NCBI GenBank assembly: GCA_958296445.1
Contig: OY282565.1
Span: 2,901,570 to 2,965,569 of the forward strand
Length of the DNA: 64,000 nucleotides
Source of the DNA: an uncultured Dehalococcoidia bacterium
Lineage (GTDB): Bacteria > Chloroflexota > Dehalococcoidia > Lucifugimonadales > UBA3495
Direction of reading: 5' to 3'
The first letter of the stretch is position 1; every line of letters starts with the position of its first letter. Shown here one piece after another: positions 15,856 through 24,560 of the stretch. Both the position numbers and the translations under genes were made by a program. The notes below the pieces were generated by a model. That model had not been told where the DNA came from and ran no database searches. It was given only the letters and a program-made list of their open reading frames with translations.

Positions 15856-16119
15856 ATGGTTGCATCACCAAACGGTTCCAATGATCGCGCTACCCAAGCG
15901 TTGAACGACGCCGGGGCTGCGTTGCGAACGCTGAGCGCTTCGACTCAAACTGTTTCCGACGGTCTGTACGCCGCCATTGACAGCTTGAATGCCGCTGTTG
16001 ATGCTCTGAAAATCGTGGGCGCGGCCAACTCGGCAGTTGCGGCCAGCGTGGACGCCGCGGCCAATGCTTTGGTGCGGGCGTCCGTTGCTTTGGAGGATTC
16101 TCAACAAAAGCGGCAATAA
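15856..16119 (+). CDS. Small Ala-rich amphipathic helical (phasin-like) protein
   Basis: This 87-residue, Ala-, Ser- and Asp-rich protein is predicted almost entirely helical, with hydrophobic positions at heptad-like spacing (AAIDSLNAAVDALKIVGAAN). It has no signal peptide. Its end, AANALVRASVALEDS, matches GVNALLSASAALRES in the gene at 53492, so the two are paralogues. The latter lies near a PHA synthase locus, which suggests a granule or surface-associated helix. That is inference. The ATG at 15856 is chosen with GGG seven bases upstream; earlier ATGs at 15814 and 15820 are possible. Confidence 0.68.
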   Translation: MVASPNGSNDRATQALNDAGAALRTLSASTQTVSDGLYAAIDSLNAAVDALKIVGAANSAVAASVDAAANALVRASVALEDSQQKRQ

Positions 16120-16164
16120 CTGTTGCCAGGCGGGGCAATCAGATTTGGAAGACTGGGATGAGCG

Positions 16165-16629
16165 ATGGAAGTTGAAGAGATTGCGGCGAAGTTGACTGAG
16201 GCGGGGAAGACGGTATCGGTGGCGGAAGCCTGCACTTGCGGGCTGGTGGGCTACCTGCTGGGGACGGTGCCGGGCAGTTCGCGGTACTTTCCGGGCGGGG
16301 TTATCGCGTATACCGGGGGGCTGAAGGAGTCGGTGCTGGGGGTGCCGGACGAGGTGGCTCCGGCCCACGGCACGGTTAGCCGGGAAATGGCTGTCGGGAT
16401 GGCCCGGGGGGTGCGGGAGCTTACCGGCACGGATTACGCCATTTCTACCACGGGGGTGACCGGCCCCGCCGCCGGGCGCTCCGGGCTGCCCGTCGGGACT
16501 TTCTGGGTGGGGCTGTCGGTTAAGGACGGCGAGGATACGGCCATCGAAATTCTCGTGGACGGCGACCGGGACGCTACCAAGCGGGGGGCGGCGCAGGCTG
16601 CTCTTGACTTGCTGGGGAGCGTTTTGTAG
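16165..16629 (+). CDS. CinA family protein (nicotinamide-nucleotide amidohydrolase-like)
   Basis: This 154-residue stand-alone CinA C-terminal (PncC-type) domain has the family marks PGSSRYFPGGVIAYT (36-50) and STTGVTGPAAG (94-104). The domain deamidates NMN in NAD salvage. The usual AESCTGG motif reads AEACTCG at residues 20-26, so the conserved Ser is Ala22 and the second Gly is Cys25. The protein may therefore be inactive in the standard reaction or use a different nucleophile. It follows the phasin-like gene by 45 bp on the same strand. Confidence 0.88.
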   Translation: MEVEEIAAKLTEAGKTVSVAEACTCGLVGYLLGTVPGSSRYFPGGVIAYTGGLKESVLGVPDEVAPAHGTVSREMAVGMARGVRELTGTDYAISTTGVTGPAAGRSGLPVGTFWVGLSVKDGEDTAIEILVDGDRDATKRGAAQAALDLLGSVL

Positions 16630-16640
16630 CGCCCGGGGGA

Positions 16641-16708
16641 ATTAAACGCCGAGTGCGCCGAGTTTTTAGTTTTTTTTGCTGATTCTTGGCGTGCTTGGCG
16701 TTTAATGT
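16641..16708. repeat. Dispersed repeat family C, inverted-repeat copy
   Basis: The arms are ATTAAACGCCGAGTGCGCCG and TTGGCGTGCTTGGCGTTTAAT, with a T-rich centre. It fills the gap between convergent genes and could act as a bidirectional terminator. Confidence 0.75.
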
Positions 16709-16711
16709 TTT

Positions 16712-17479
16712 TCAGGTTAGTATTTGGCTTAGGAAGGTTTGGGTGCGGGGTTGTTGGGGGTTGTTGAAGAATTGGGCGGGGGGGGCGTCTTCGATTATTA
16801 CGCCTTCGTCGAACATTAGGATGCGGTCGGCTACTTCGGTGGCGAAGCCGATTTCGTGGGTGACTATAATCATAGTCATTCCCGATTCGGCTAGGTCGCG
16901 CATTACGTCCAGCACTTCCCGAATCATCTCCGGGTCTAGGGCTGAGGTTGGTTCGTCGAATAGCATAATTTTGGGACGCATAGCTAGGGCGCGGGCGATG
17001 GCTACGCGCTGTTGCTGGCCGCCGGAGAGCTCGCCGGGGTATTTGTTGGCTTGTTCTGGGATGCCTACGCGGGTTAGCAACTCCATTGCTACGTCGTCGG
17101 CGTCGCTGCGTTTCCACTTGCGGACTTTCACCGGGGCCAGGGTGACGTTTTGTAGCACGGACAGGTGGGGGAAGAGGTTGAACTGCTGGAACACCATACC
17201 GACGTCGCGGCGGATGGCGTCTATGTTGCGCACGTCTTGAGTTAGCGGCGTGCCGTCCACGATGATGTCGCCCCGCTGGTGTTCTTCTAGGCGGTTGATG
17301 GTTCGGATGAAGGTTGATTTTCCTGAGCCCGAGGGGCCGACGATTACTACTTTGTTGCCTAGTTCTACCGAGGTGGTGACGCCGCGCAGGACGTGGAAAT
17401 TTCCGAACCATTTATGCACGTCGCGGGCTATTATCATTGGCTCTTCGTTGGGGGCCGTTTCCGGTTTTGTGTCAATCAT
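16712..17479 (-). CDS. aapP: General L-amino acid ABC transporter ATP-binding protein
   Basis: This 255-residue ABC ATPase of the polar amino acid class (GlnQ/AapP) has Walker A GPSGSGKS at 48-55, Q-loop Gln98 (VFQQFNLFPH), signature LSGGQQQR at 151-158, Walker B IMLFDEP at 171-177 and H-loop His208. It powers uptake through the two permeases encoded just upstream on the same strand. It is the last gene of a J-Q-M-P order (20617, 18917, 17644, 16712) typical of aap systems. A 164-bp repeat-containing gap separates it from the AapM-type permease. Confidence 0.93.
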   Translation of the reverse strand: MIDTKPETAPNEEPMIIARDVHKWFGNFHVLRGVTTSVELGNKVVIVGPSGSGKSTFIRTINRLEEHQRGDIIVDGTPLTQDVRNIDAIRRDVGMVFQQFNLFPHLSVLQNVTLAPVKVRKWKRSDADDVAMELLTRVGIPEQANKYPGELSGGQQQRVAIARALAMRPKIMLFDEPTSALDPEMIREVLDVMRDLAESGMTMIIVTHEIGFATEVADRILMFDEGVIIEDAPPAQFFNNPQQPRTQTFLSQILT

Positions 17480-17510
17480 TTTTGCTCTCCCGGCGTTGTT
17501 GGCGCATTAG

Positions 17511-17640
17511 TTGGGGCGTTCCCGCTTGCCCGTGGATTCCTGCTTTCGCGGGAATGACGGGGGGAGTTACCGGCGTCGTTGCTGTTTAGTTGGGTTGTTC
17601 CCGCTTGCCCGTGGGTTGCCGCTTTCGCGGGAGTTGCGGG
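17511..17640. repeat. Tandem pair of about 70-bp units with family B palindromes
   Basis: The string CCCGCTTGCCCGTGG then ATTCCTGCTTTCGCGGGAAT (17536-17555) is repeated about 78 bp later as CCCGCTTGCCCGTGG then GTTGCCGCTTTCGCGGGAGT. The palindromes are degenerate forms of ATTCCC-N8-GGGAAT. It lies inside the aap operon between permease and ATPase. Confidence 0.7.
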
Positions 17641-17643
17641 GGG

Positions 17644-18906
17644 TTAGCGGCGGCCTACGCCTAGGTGTTCCTCTACTTTGCCGCTTATGTAGGACATTCC
17701 GTAGGTGAATACCCAGAAGACTAGGGCTATGAATATGAACAGTTCTTTGGCGTGGGACAGGTATTCGGTGTTGCCTTGGATGAAGGTGCGGCCGATTTCT
17801 AGTACGTCGAGCATACTTATGATGTAAACCAGGCTGGTGTCTTTGAAGAGGCCGATGAACTGGCCGACTATGGCGGGGATTACGTTGCGGATGGCCTGGG
17901 GCAGGGAGATTAGCATTGTGGTCTGCCAGCCGGGCAGTCCGAGGGCGCGGGCGGCTTCGGCTTGGCCGCGGTGGAGGGCCTGTAGGCCGCCGCGGATGTT
18001 TTCGGCCATATAGGCGGAGCTGAACAGGGTGATTACTACGGCGGCGCGGAACAGGTTGTCTAGGGGGAAGTCCTCGGGGAAGGCCAGCGGCACCAGCACT
18101 TGGGACATAAACAGCAGGGTAATCAGGGGGACGCCGCGGAACACTTCGATAAAGGCGACGCAGAGCAGTTTTACTACGGGCATACGGCTGCGACGGCCTA
18201 GGGCTAGGGCGATGCCGATGGGCAGGCTGAGGCCGATGCCGGCGGCGGCGAGCATCAGGTTGAGGGTCAGGCCGCCCCACTGGTTTATCGCGACGGGCTG
18301 GAGGGCGGGAACGCCTTCGATTCCCCGCATTAGCAACAGGTGAATCAGGAAACCGGCTACGGTGAATATGATTATCCAGCGAACCGAACCTAGCGGGGTG
18401 TAGCGGCCTAGGGCCCAGCCGAGGGCCAGGGCGGGGGCGTTGGCAAGCAGCAGCAGCCGGACATCCCAGCCCATACGCTCTAGGCTGTAGGGCAGGAAGG
18501 CGAGCAGGATGATAATGGCGGTGGCGGCGATGGCGACGCGCTTGGCGGTGCCGCCCGCGGCGATGCCCCAGCCCATTCCCAGCAGGGTGGTGACCATCAG
18601 CAGGGAGATTTGGGGACGCCAGAAACAGTTGTTGCCGGGGCAGGCGTGGTCGGTGTTGTAGTTGCCGATGATAAAGCGTCCGCCGATGGTGGCGATAACG
18701 CTCCAGTCGGCGTCGAAAATTATCCACTTCAGGCAGAACCAGAGGCCGATGGCGGTCACGGCGCCGACCAGCACGGTTAGGGCGGCGTTGTGGCGGGAGT
18801 TGAACAGATTGGCGTAGGCCCAGCCAATGGCTCCCGTTTCGGTGCGGGGCGGCGGTATGTCGGGCGTGGCCGGGGGGCGGCCCCCGGCTTGGGTGTCGGC
18901 GGCCAA
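17644..18906 (-). CDS. aapM: General L-amino acid ABC transporter permease (AapM type)
   Basis: This membrane permease of about 420 residues has several hydrophobic segments. The binding-protein-dependent transport domain is in the C-terminal half, with TLNLMLAAAGIGLSLPIGIALALG and the cytoplasmic EAA loop EAARALGLPGWQTTMLISLPQA that contacts the ATPase. The EVFRGVPLITLLFM stretch is typical of His/Glu/Gln-type permeases. A TTG start at 18906 is preferred because AGGGGG lies five bases before it and directly after the upstream stop. A frame from 18954 would overlap the previous gene by 38 bp. Confidence 0.9.
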   Translation of the reverse strand: MAADTQAGGRPPATPDIPPPRTETGAIGWAYANLFNSRHNAALTVLVGAVTAIGLWFCLKWIIFDADWSVIATIGGRFIIGNYNTDHACPGNNCFWRPQISLLMVTTLLGMGWGIAAGGTAKRVAIAATAIIILLAFLPYSLERMGWDVRLLLLANAPALALGWALGRYTPLGSVRWIIIFTVAGFLIHLLLMRGIEGVPALQPVAINQWGGLTLNLMLAAAGIGLSLPIGIALALGRRSRMPVVKLLCVAFIEVFRGVPLITLLFMSQVLVPLAFPEDFPLDNLFRAAVVITLFSSAYMAENIRGGLQALHRGQAEAARALGLPGWQTTMLISLPQAIRNVIPAIVGQFIGLFKDTSLVYIISMLDVLEIGRTFIQGNTEYLSHAKELFIFIALVFWVFTYGMSYISGKVEEHLGVGRR

Positions 18907-18916
18907 GGCTGTCCCC

Positions 18917-20137
18917 CTACGTGAACCGGATGCGGTAGTTGTAGATGTTGCCAACCAGGGAATAGGTGAGGCTCATTGCCAGATACGCCGCCATTATCAG
19001 TATAAATATGGAGATGGCCGGGGCGGTTTGGGTCATTGTTATCGCCACGTTGGTCAGTTCGGTGTAGCCGACGGCGCCGCCGAGGCTGCTGTTTTTGGTC
19101 AGGTTGAGGCACTGGCTGATGAGGGGCGGGATGATGACGCGGAGGGCCTGGGGGAAGGTGACGCTGCGGAGGGCGCCCATAGGGGTGAGGCCGAGGGCGC
19201 GGGCGGCTTCGATTTGGCCTCGGTTTACCGACTGGATGCCGGCGCGGACGATTTCGGCGATAAAGGATGAGGTGTAGATGACTAGGCCAACTAGCAGCAC
19301 CATCAGCCCGGCGCGGATGGTCCAGCCGCCGCTGATGCGCCCGAAGCGGCCCTGCGGTTCGGGGGATGACATTGACAGGGGGGCTTCGCCGCCGATAAAG
19401 CTGATTATCAGCCATCCCGCCGCGCCGATGACTATTGCGGTGGTCATTGCGGCCCAGATTGGGTATGACGGGCGGCCGGTTTGGGTTTCGCGGGCGGACA
19501 GCAGGCGGTAGGCAAAGAATCCGCTGATGACGGCTAGGGCGGCGAGTATGATCCAGGCGCCGGTTTCGGCTCCGGCGGGCTGGGGAAAGGGCAGGGATAT
19601 GCCGGCGTTGTTGATGTAGAGCAGGCCGCCAAGGACGTGGCCTTCGCGCACCGGGGGGAGGGCGAGGACGATGTAGAACCAGAAAAAGAGCTGCACCAGC
19701 AGCGGAACGTTGCGGAAAAATTCGACGTAGGCTTGAGCGATTTTGGATACCAGCCAGTTGCCGGACAGCCGGGCGACGCCTACGATGATGCCTAGGGCGG
19801 TAGCCAGAACCACGCCGACGATGGATACGATGATGGTGTTGGTGGCGGCGACGCCTAGGGCGTAGAGGAAGCTGTCGGAGGATTCGTAGGGTAGGAAATG
19901 CTCGCCGATGGGGGTCTGGTAGGCGCGGTCGAGGAACTCGAAGCCGTAGGGGATTTCCCGGTCGCGCACTTCGTTGGCGATGTTGGTGAAGAACCAGACA
20001 ACCAGGGCGACTACGACCACGGCCGACACGATTTGCAAGGCCCATTCGATTATCCGGGAGTGGCGCCATACGGCGACGCCCTGATAGGTGAATAAGCCCT
20101 TTTTGCCGCCCGGTTCTCCGGTTTGCGTTTCCGCCAT
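18917..20137 (-). CDS. aapQ: General L-amino acid ABC transporter permease (AapQ type)
   Basis: This 406-residue permease has a first membrane segment at about 34-52 (VSAVVVVALVVWFFT). An N-terminal conserved block (TNTIIVSIVGVVLATALGIIVGVARLSGN, residues about 99-127) leads to the EFFRNVPLLVQLFFWF motif. A central insertion holds extra membrane segments, and the EAARALGLTPMGALRSVTFPQALR coupling loop is near residue 325. It is the heterodimer partner of the following AapM-type permease. It begins 480 bp after the binding-protein gene, and the gap is filled by repeats. Confidence 0.91.
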   Translation of the reverse strand: MAETQTGEPGGKKGLFTYQGVAVWRHSRIIEWALQIVSAVVVVALVVWFFTNIANEVRDREIPYGFEFLDRAYQTPIGEHFLPYESSDSFLYALGVAATNTIIVSIVGVVLATALGIIVGVARLSGNWLVSKIAQAYVEFFRNVPLLVQLFFWFYIVLALPPVREGHVLGGLLYINNAGISLPFPQPAGAETGAWIILAALAVISGFFAYRLLSARETQTGRPSYPIWAAMTTAIVIGAAGWLIISFIGGEAPLSMSSPEPQGRFGRISGGWTIRAGLMVLLVGLVIYTSSFIAEIVRAGIQSVNRGQIEAARALGLTPMGALRSVTFPQALRVIIPPLISQCLNLTKNSSLGGAVGYTELTNVAITMTQTAPAISIFILIMAAYLAMSLTYSLVGNIYNYRIRFT

Positions 20138-20616
20138 AGTCTCCGCCGAATTGGTTGTTATGGACTTCCGGCAACAGAGGGTAATTTAGCACACGATTGG
20201 GCGCGTGTTAACCGCCGGGGGGGTGATTCGGGGGGATTGGGGGATTTTCGTTGGAATGATCGGCGTTGGGTGGGGCGGGAAGGGTGGTGGCCGGGCGGGG
20301 ATGGTGTCGGGCAGGGGCGGGGGTGATGGCGGCGGGGGAAGGGCGCACGGCTGTGCGCCCCTACGGGGACGGGGGGCGATGGGCGGGGGGATGACGGGTT
20401 GGGCGGGTACGGGTATGGCGGCGCAAGGGTGGGTATAGCGGGAATGACGGGGATGGCGGCGGCAAGGGCGGGTATTACGGGTTGGGGGCGGGTGGCGGCG
20501 TAGGGGCGGGTATGACGGGTTGGGCGGGAGGGCGGCGGGGGGTGGGGGGTGGGGGGTGTGCGGCGGGGGGTGGGGGGAGTGTGGGGGCGGGTTTGGCCCG
20601 CCCCCGGGTGGGGTTG
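20138..20616. other. Gene-free G-rich gap inside the aap operon
   Basis: No gene is supported. The stretch holds a family D palindrome (GGGCGCACGGCTGTGCGCCC, 20341-20360) and a run of short G-rich near-repeats (GGCGGGTATGACGGGTTGGG types), ending in GGGGGTGTGCGGCGGGGGGT tracts. Confidence 0.7.
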
Positions 20617-21915
20617 TTAGCGTAGGGGGGCGGCGTATATTTGGCCGCCTTTGGGGCAGTTGCCGCAGGGGGCGGCGGCCCATAGGGCGTTGCGGCTGCC
20701 CTCGCGGGTTAGGCCCAGCGGGGTTAGGTGGCGGTTGTAGATTTCGCCGTAGTTGCCGACGGCGCCGATTACGTCTTGGGCCACGGTGGTGCTGAGGCCC
20801 AGATCCTCTTGGCCGAAGGAGCCTTCCAGTCCGAACAGCCGGTCAATGGCGGTGTCGCCGGTGACGGCGGTGGGGACGTTGGCGGAAGTTATCTCAAAGG
20901 CTTCGGCGTAGATGAGGATCGCCATAACGGTTTTGACGATGTCATACCACTGGTCGTCGCCGTGGGGAACCACGGGGCCGAGGGGTTCCTCGGAGATGGT
21001 GCCGGCGAGGATTACGTGGTCGCCGGGGGTGTCGAGTCCGGCGCGGGTGCTGACTAGGCCGGAGCGGTCGGTGGTTAGGGCGTCGCACTGCCCGCTGGAG
21101 TAGGCTTCGTTGGAGGATACGTTGTCGGGGAAGGTGACCACGTCTAGGTTCAGGTTGTTCTGGTTGTTGAAATCCTGGAGGTTCAGCTCGGTGGTGGTGC
21201 CTTGCTGGACGCAGACTTTGGCGTCTGCCAGCTCCATCATGCTGGAGAGGCCCAGGCTGCCGGGAACCATGAAGCCTTGGCCGTCGTAGAACATCGTCTG
21301 GGCGAAGTCGCCCCAAGTGATGTCGCGGCTGCTGGTCCAGGTGGTGTTGCGGGACATAACGTCGACTTCGCCGGACTGCATGGCGGGGCCGCGCTCGGCG
21401 GCGACGGTGGCGCGGTACTCGACGGCGTTGGGGTCGCCGAGGACGGCGGCGGCGAGGGCGCGGCAGAGGTCGATGTCGAAGCCAACGGTGTCGCCGTTAG
21501 CGTTGATGAAGCCGAATCCAGCTAGGCTGTTGTTGCTGGCGCAGACTACGGAGCCGCGGTCGCGGATGGTTTGCACGCGGCTTTCGCCTTGCTCCATCAT
21601 GCCTTCCGCCGGCACTTCGACGACGCGGGTGACTTCCACTTGGCGGGTCACCGGAACTTCAACCGGAACTTCGCGGGTGACCTCGACCTCGACTTCGAGG
21701 ACTTCGCCCTCGCCCACGTTGACTACCACTTCGCGGGTAACTTCCACTTCGACCTCACGGTCAACCGTGACTTCCCGGGTGACTTCAACCATCACTTCCT
21801 CAGTTTGGGTTTCGGTGACTACCCGGGTAACTTCTACCTCGCTGGTGCAGGCAGCGATCACCAGCAGCATCACCCCCGAAATTATCGCCATTAAGATAAA
21901 CGCTTTTGCATTCAA
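20617..21915 (-). CDS. aapJ: General L-amino acid ABC transporter substrate-binding lipoprotein
   Basis: This 432-residue lipoprotein has hydrophobic signal 5-20, lipobox VIAAC and Cys23 for lipidation. Residues 24-115 are a striking beta-rich linker of repeated EVTREV/VEVTR phrases, a pattern seen in Chloroflexota binding proteins. The SBP_bac_3 domain follows (VCASNNSLAGFGFINANGDT, FDIDLCRALAAAVLGD, then DVMSRNTTWTSSRD), with the Arg-Asn-Thr-Thr segment typical of AapJ. It captures amino acids outside the membrane for the downstream permeases and ATPase. As the first gene, its upstream region should hold the operon promoter. Confidence 0.92.
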   Translation of the reverse strand: MNAKAFILMAIISGVMLLVIAACTSEVEVTRVVTETQTEEVMVEVTREVTVDREVEVEVTREVVVNVGEGEVLEVEVEVTREVPVEVPVTRQVEVTRVVEVPAEGMMEQGESRVQTIRDRGSVVCASNNSLAGFGFINANGDTVGFDIDLCRALAAAVLGDPNAVEYRATVAAERGPAMQSGEVDVMSRNTTWTSSRDITWGDFAQTMFYDGQGFMVPGSLGLSSMMELADAKVCVQQGTTTELNLQDFNNQNNLNLDVVTFPDNVSSNEAYSSGQCDALTTDRSGLVSTRAGLDTPGDHVILAGTISEEPLGPVVPHGDDQWYDIVKTVMAILIYAEAFEITSANVPTAVTGDTAIDRLFGLEGSFGQEDLGLSTTVAQDVIGAVGNYGEIYNRHLTPLGLTREGSRNALWAAAPCGNCPKGGQIYAAPLR

Positions 21916-22266
21916 GACAGTCTCTTTCTCCCTCCCGGTAGTTTCGTATTTTCGGCCCGAAGTATGGTTCGGGCCGCTAACAGGATATTATAGGCGCAAG
22001 GGGGGGCGGTTTTCCATAGGGGCGGGGCGGATTTATGGGGATTGGGGGATGTTGGCGCGGGCGATGGTCGTATCGGCAAGGGGGTTCTGGATTCCCGCTT
22101 TCGCGGGAATGGCGGGGTTGGGCGGGTATGATGGGGTGGGGCGGGTATGGCGTGGGCGTGGCGGGCATAGGCGGGAATGACGGGGTGGAGCAGGTATGAT
22201 GGGCCGGGGTTGGGGGTGGGGGCGTGCGGTGGTGGCACGCCCCCGGGTTGCGGCGGGTGTTGTGGG
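21916..22266. other. Gene-free gap with an exact family B palindrome
   Basis: ATTCCCGCTTTCGCGGGAAT at 22091-22110 fits ATTCCC-N8-GGGAAT exactly. It is followed by short GGGCGGGTATG near-repeats. No gene is supported. The region upstream of aapJ (21916-22000) must include that operon's promoter, but I see no clear boxes. Confidence 0.7.
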
Positions 22267-23370
22267 TTAGCGGCCGCGGAGGCGGGGGTCTAGGACGTCG
22301 CGGAGGCCGTCGCCTAGGAAGTTTACGGCGAAGACTACTAGGGCGATGGCTATGCCGGGGAAGACTACCAGCCAGCTTTGCTTTTGGATGTATTCGCGGC
22401 CTACTTCCAGCATACTGCCCCAGGTGGCTACGTCTGGCGGGACGCCTACGCCAAGGAAGCTGAGGGAGGCTTCGACTACGATGGCGAAGCCTAGGGTTAT
22501 GGTCATCAGGACGATGTAGGTGGCAATGACGTTGGGGAGCATATGGCGGAGCATTACGCGGAGGGGGGTGGCGCCGATGGCGCGGGCCGACAGGGCGTAG
22601 TCGAGTTCCTTGATGCTCAGGGCTTGGGAGCGGATTACGCGGGTGGCCCCCGGCACCAGAATCACGACAAGGGCGATGATTACGTTGTTGATGGAGGCGC
22701 CCAATGCGGCCATCAGCCCTAGGGCGAGGATAATGGGGGGGAAGCCCATCAGGGCGTCTACCAGCCTTTGGATAACCATGTCTACGGGGCCGCCGGCGTA
22801 GGCGCTGCCGATGCCGATGAGGGTGCCGATGGTGATGCCAATGAGTACGGTCATAACTCCGACGTACATCGAAACGCGGGCGCCGTGGATGATGCGGCTC
22901 AGGATGTCGCGGCCGATGTGGTCGGTGCCGAGGAGGGAGCCGTCGGTTCCGGGGCCGCAGAACTTTCGGGCGGTGCTGCCGTCCTGCTGGCATTTGGCGA
23001 CGCCGGCTTCCTGCGGGTCGTAGGGCGCGATTTGTTCTGCGTAAACGTCCGTCGCCATCGCCAAGATGATGATTACCGCGCCGATGGCGGCCAGCGGCTT
23101 GCGTTTTGAGAATCTGACAATCGAGGAACGGATGGGGGTTAGGATGACTGCCTGAAGCAGCATCGCCGGGAGACTGATCATTGCTATGTATTTAATCACC
23201 GTGTCCAGCCACGGCCAAATGTCAAAATGGCTAAGGATGTAGCTGGCGAGGAAAGCGCCAATAGTGAAACCCAAAAGGGCCACCGGTCCCTCGGAGCTGG
23301 ATCGCGCACGCTCCAGGGATACGGCGTCTTGATCAATTTCCTGTGCTGCATCCGTGCGAAAAACTGCCAT
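22267..23370 (-). CDS. Peptide/nickel-type ABC transporter permease (DppC/OppC family)
   Basis: This 367-residue permease is longer than usual because of an extra N-terminal membrane region (residues 28-75). The conserved DppC part starts at about 85 with the IRSSIVRFSKRKPLAAIGAV helix. It contains LGTDHIGRDILSRIIHGARVSM (about 149-170), the OppC_N signature, and the coupling loop SARAIGATPLRVMLRHMLPN. It partners the DppB-type permease at 23545. Binding-protein, DppB and DppC genes are in order on the minus strand, but no ATPase genes follow. Confidence 0.92.
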   Translation of the reverse strand: MAVFRTDAAQEIDQDAVSLERARSSSEGPVALLGFTIGAFLASYILSHFDIWPWLDTVIKYIAMISLPAMLLQAVILTPIRSSIVRFSKRKPLAAIGAVIIILAMATDVYAEQIAPYDPQEAGVAKCQQDGSTARKFCGPGTDGSLLGTDHIGRDILSRIIHGARVSMYVGVMTVLIGITIGTLIGIGSAYAGGPVDMVIQRLVDALMGFPPIILALGLMAALGASINNVIIALVVILVPGATRVIRSQALSIKELDYALSARAIGATPLRVMLRHMLPNVIATYIVLMTITLGFAIVVEASLSFLGVGVPPDVATWGSMLEVGREYIQKQSWLVVFPGIAIALVVFAVNFLGDGLRDVLDPRLRGR

Positions 23371-23394
23371 GACTTTATCTCTGCCTTTGGGATT

Positions 23395-23520
23395 TTTGTA
23401 GGGGCGCAGGGTTGTACGCGCCTAGGTGTTGCCGGTGCCGGACAGCCGTTTGCGTTGGGGGGTGCGGGCGCACGTCTGTGCGCCCCTACGGGTTCGCGGG
23501 TGGGCGCCCATACGGGGGCG
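23395..23520. repeat. Family D palindromes in the dppB-dppC gap
   Basis: GGGCGCACGTCTGTGCGCCC at 23466-23485 is one base from the family D core. A more degenerate copy (GGGGCGCAGGGTTGTACGCG) begins near 23401. Confidence 0.7.
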
Positions 23521-23544
23521 CGGCGGGCGCGGGCCGGGTTTGGG

Positions 23545-24495
23545 TTAGGCGTACCTGATTCGGGGGTCCAGCCAGCCGTAGAGTAGGTCTATGGCTAGGT
23601 TGATGGTTACGATGAAGGCGGCGATGATGACGATTTCCGCTTGAATCATTGTGTAGTCGCGCTGGAAGATGGATTCGATTAGGATGCGGCCCATTCCGGG
23701 AACTAGGAAGATGGTTTCGATGATGACGGTTCCGCCGAACAGCCGGGCGAAGATCCAGCCGGAGGTGGTTAGGACGGGGAGCAGGGCGTTCTTTAGGCCG
23801 TGGCCGTAGACTACCGCGTTTTCGCTGAGGCCCTTGGAGCGGGCGGTGCGCATATAGTCTTCGCGGACGATTTCCATCATTGCGGAACGGGTAACGCGGG
23901 CTACGAAAGCCATTTCGTAGAAGGCTAGGGCCAGGGCCGGGAATATCATCTGGTGCAGGTTGACCAGCGGGTCGTCCCAAAAGGAGGTGAAGCCCAGGGG
24001 GGCCAGGCCGCCTACCCGCGCCAGAATCAGCACTATCAGGATGGCGACTAGGAAGGTGGGCATAGCGATGCCGGTCAAGGTGAAGAAGCGGGCGGCGTAG
24101 TCCAGCGGGCTTTCCGGCTTTAGGGCGGAAAGGATGCCGAGCGGGACGGCGAAAATGACCGAGATGACCATAGAGAGGATGGTCAGCTCGACGGTGACCG
24201 GGATGCGGTCGGCCAGTTCTTCCATTACCGGGGCTTTGAACCAGAGGGAGTCGCCGAAATCACCCTGGACGGCCCCGATAATCCAGTCGAAGTATTGCAT
24301 TACTAGGGGCTTGTCGAGGTCGAGTTCGAGGCGGCACTGCTCGACTTCCTCTTGGGTGTAGGACGCTTCGCCGTCGCTTAGGATGGCGATGCAGACGTCG
24401 CCGGGGATGAGGCGCATCACCACAAAGACGATGATGGTTATGAGCAGGATGGTCGGGATGAAAAGCCCGATGCGCTTGATGGCGTATTGTCGCAT
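23545..24495 (-). CDS. Peptide/nickel-type ABC transporter permease (DppB/OppB family)
   Basis: This 316-residue permease has an N-terminal membrane helix (IGLFIPTILLITIIVFVVMR, 11-30), the periplasmic loop and five further membrane segments. It shows the DppB signatures GDFGDSLWF (about 75-83) and RVTRSAMMEIVREDYMRTAR (given in part) before the coupling helix with ARSKGLSENAVVYGHGLKNA. The C-terminus ends in DLLYGWLDPRIRYA, the standard DppB ending. It forms the channel with the DppC-type protein. The gene starts 660 bp after the binding-protein gene, separated by a repeat block. Confidence 0.92.
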   Translation of the reverse strand: MRQYAIKRIGLFIPTILLITIIVFVVMRLIPGDVCIAILSDGEASYTQEEVEQCRLELDLDKPLVMQYFDWIIGAVQGDFGDSLWFKAPVMEELADRIPVTVELTILSMVISVIFAVPLGILSALKPESPLDYAARFFTLTGIAMPTFLVAILIVLILARVGGLAPLGFTSFWDDPLVNLHQMIFPALALAFYEMAFVARVTRSAMMEIVREDYMRTARSKGLSENAVVYGHGLKNALLPVLTTSGWIFARLFGGTVIIETIFLVPGMGRILIESIFQRDYTMIQAEIVIIAAFIVTINLAIDLLYGWLDPRIRYA

Positions 24496-24560
24496 AGCTC
24501 CAGTCCTGGGTTAGGGCCGGATAGGGTTTCCGTGGGTTGCCGGGTGCGCGGTTTGGTTGG

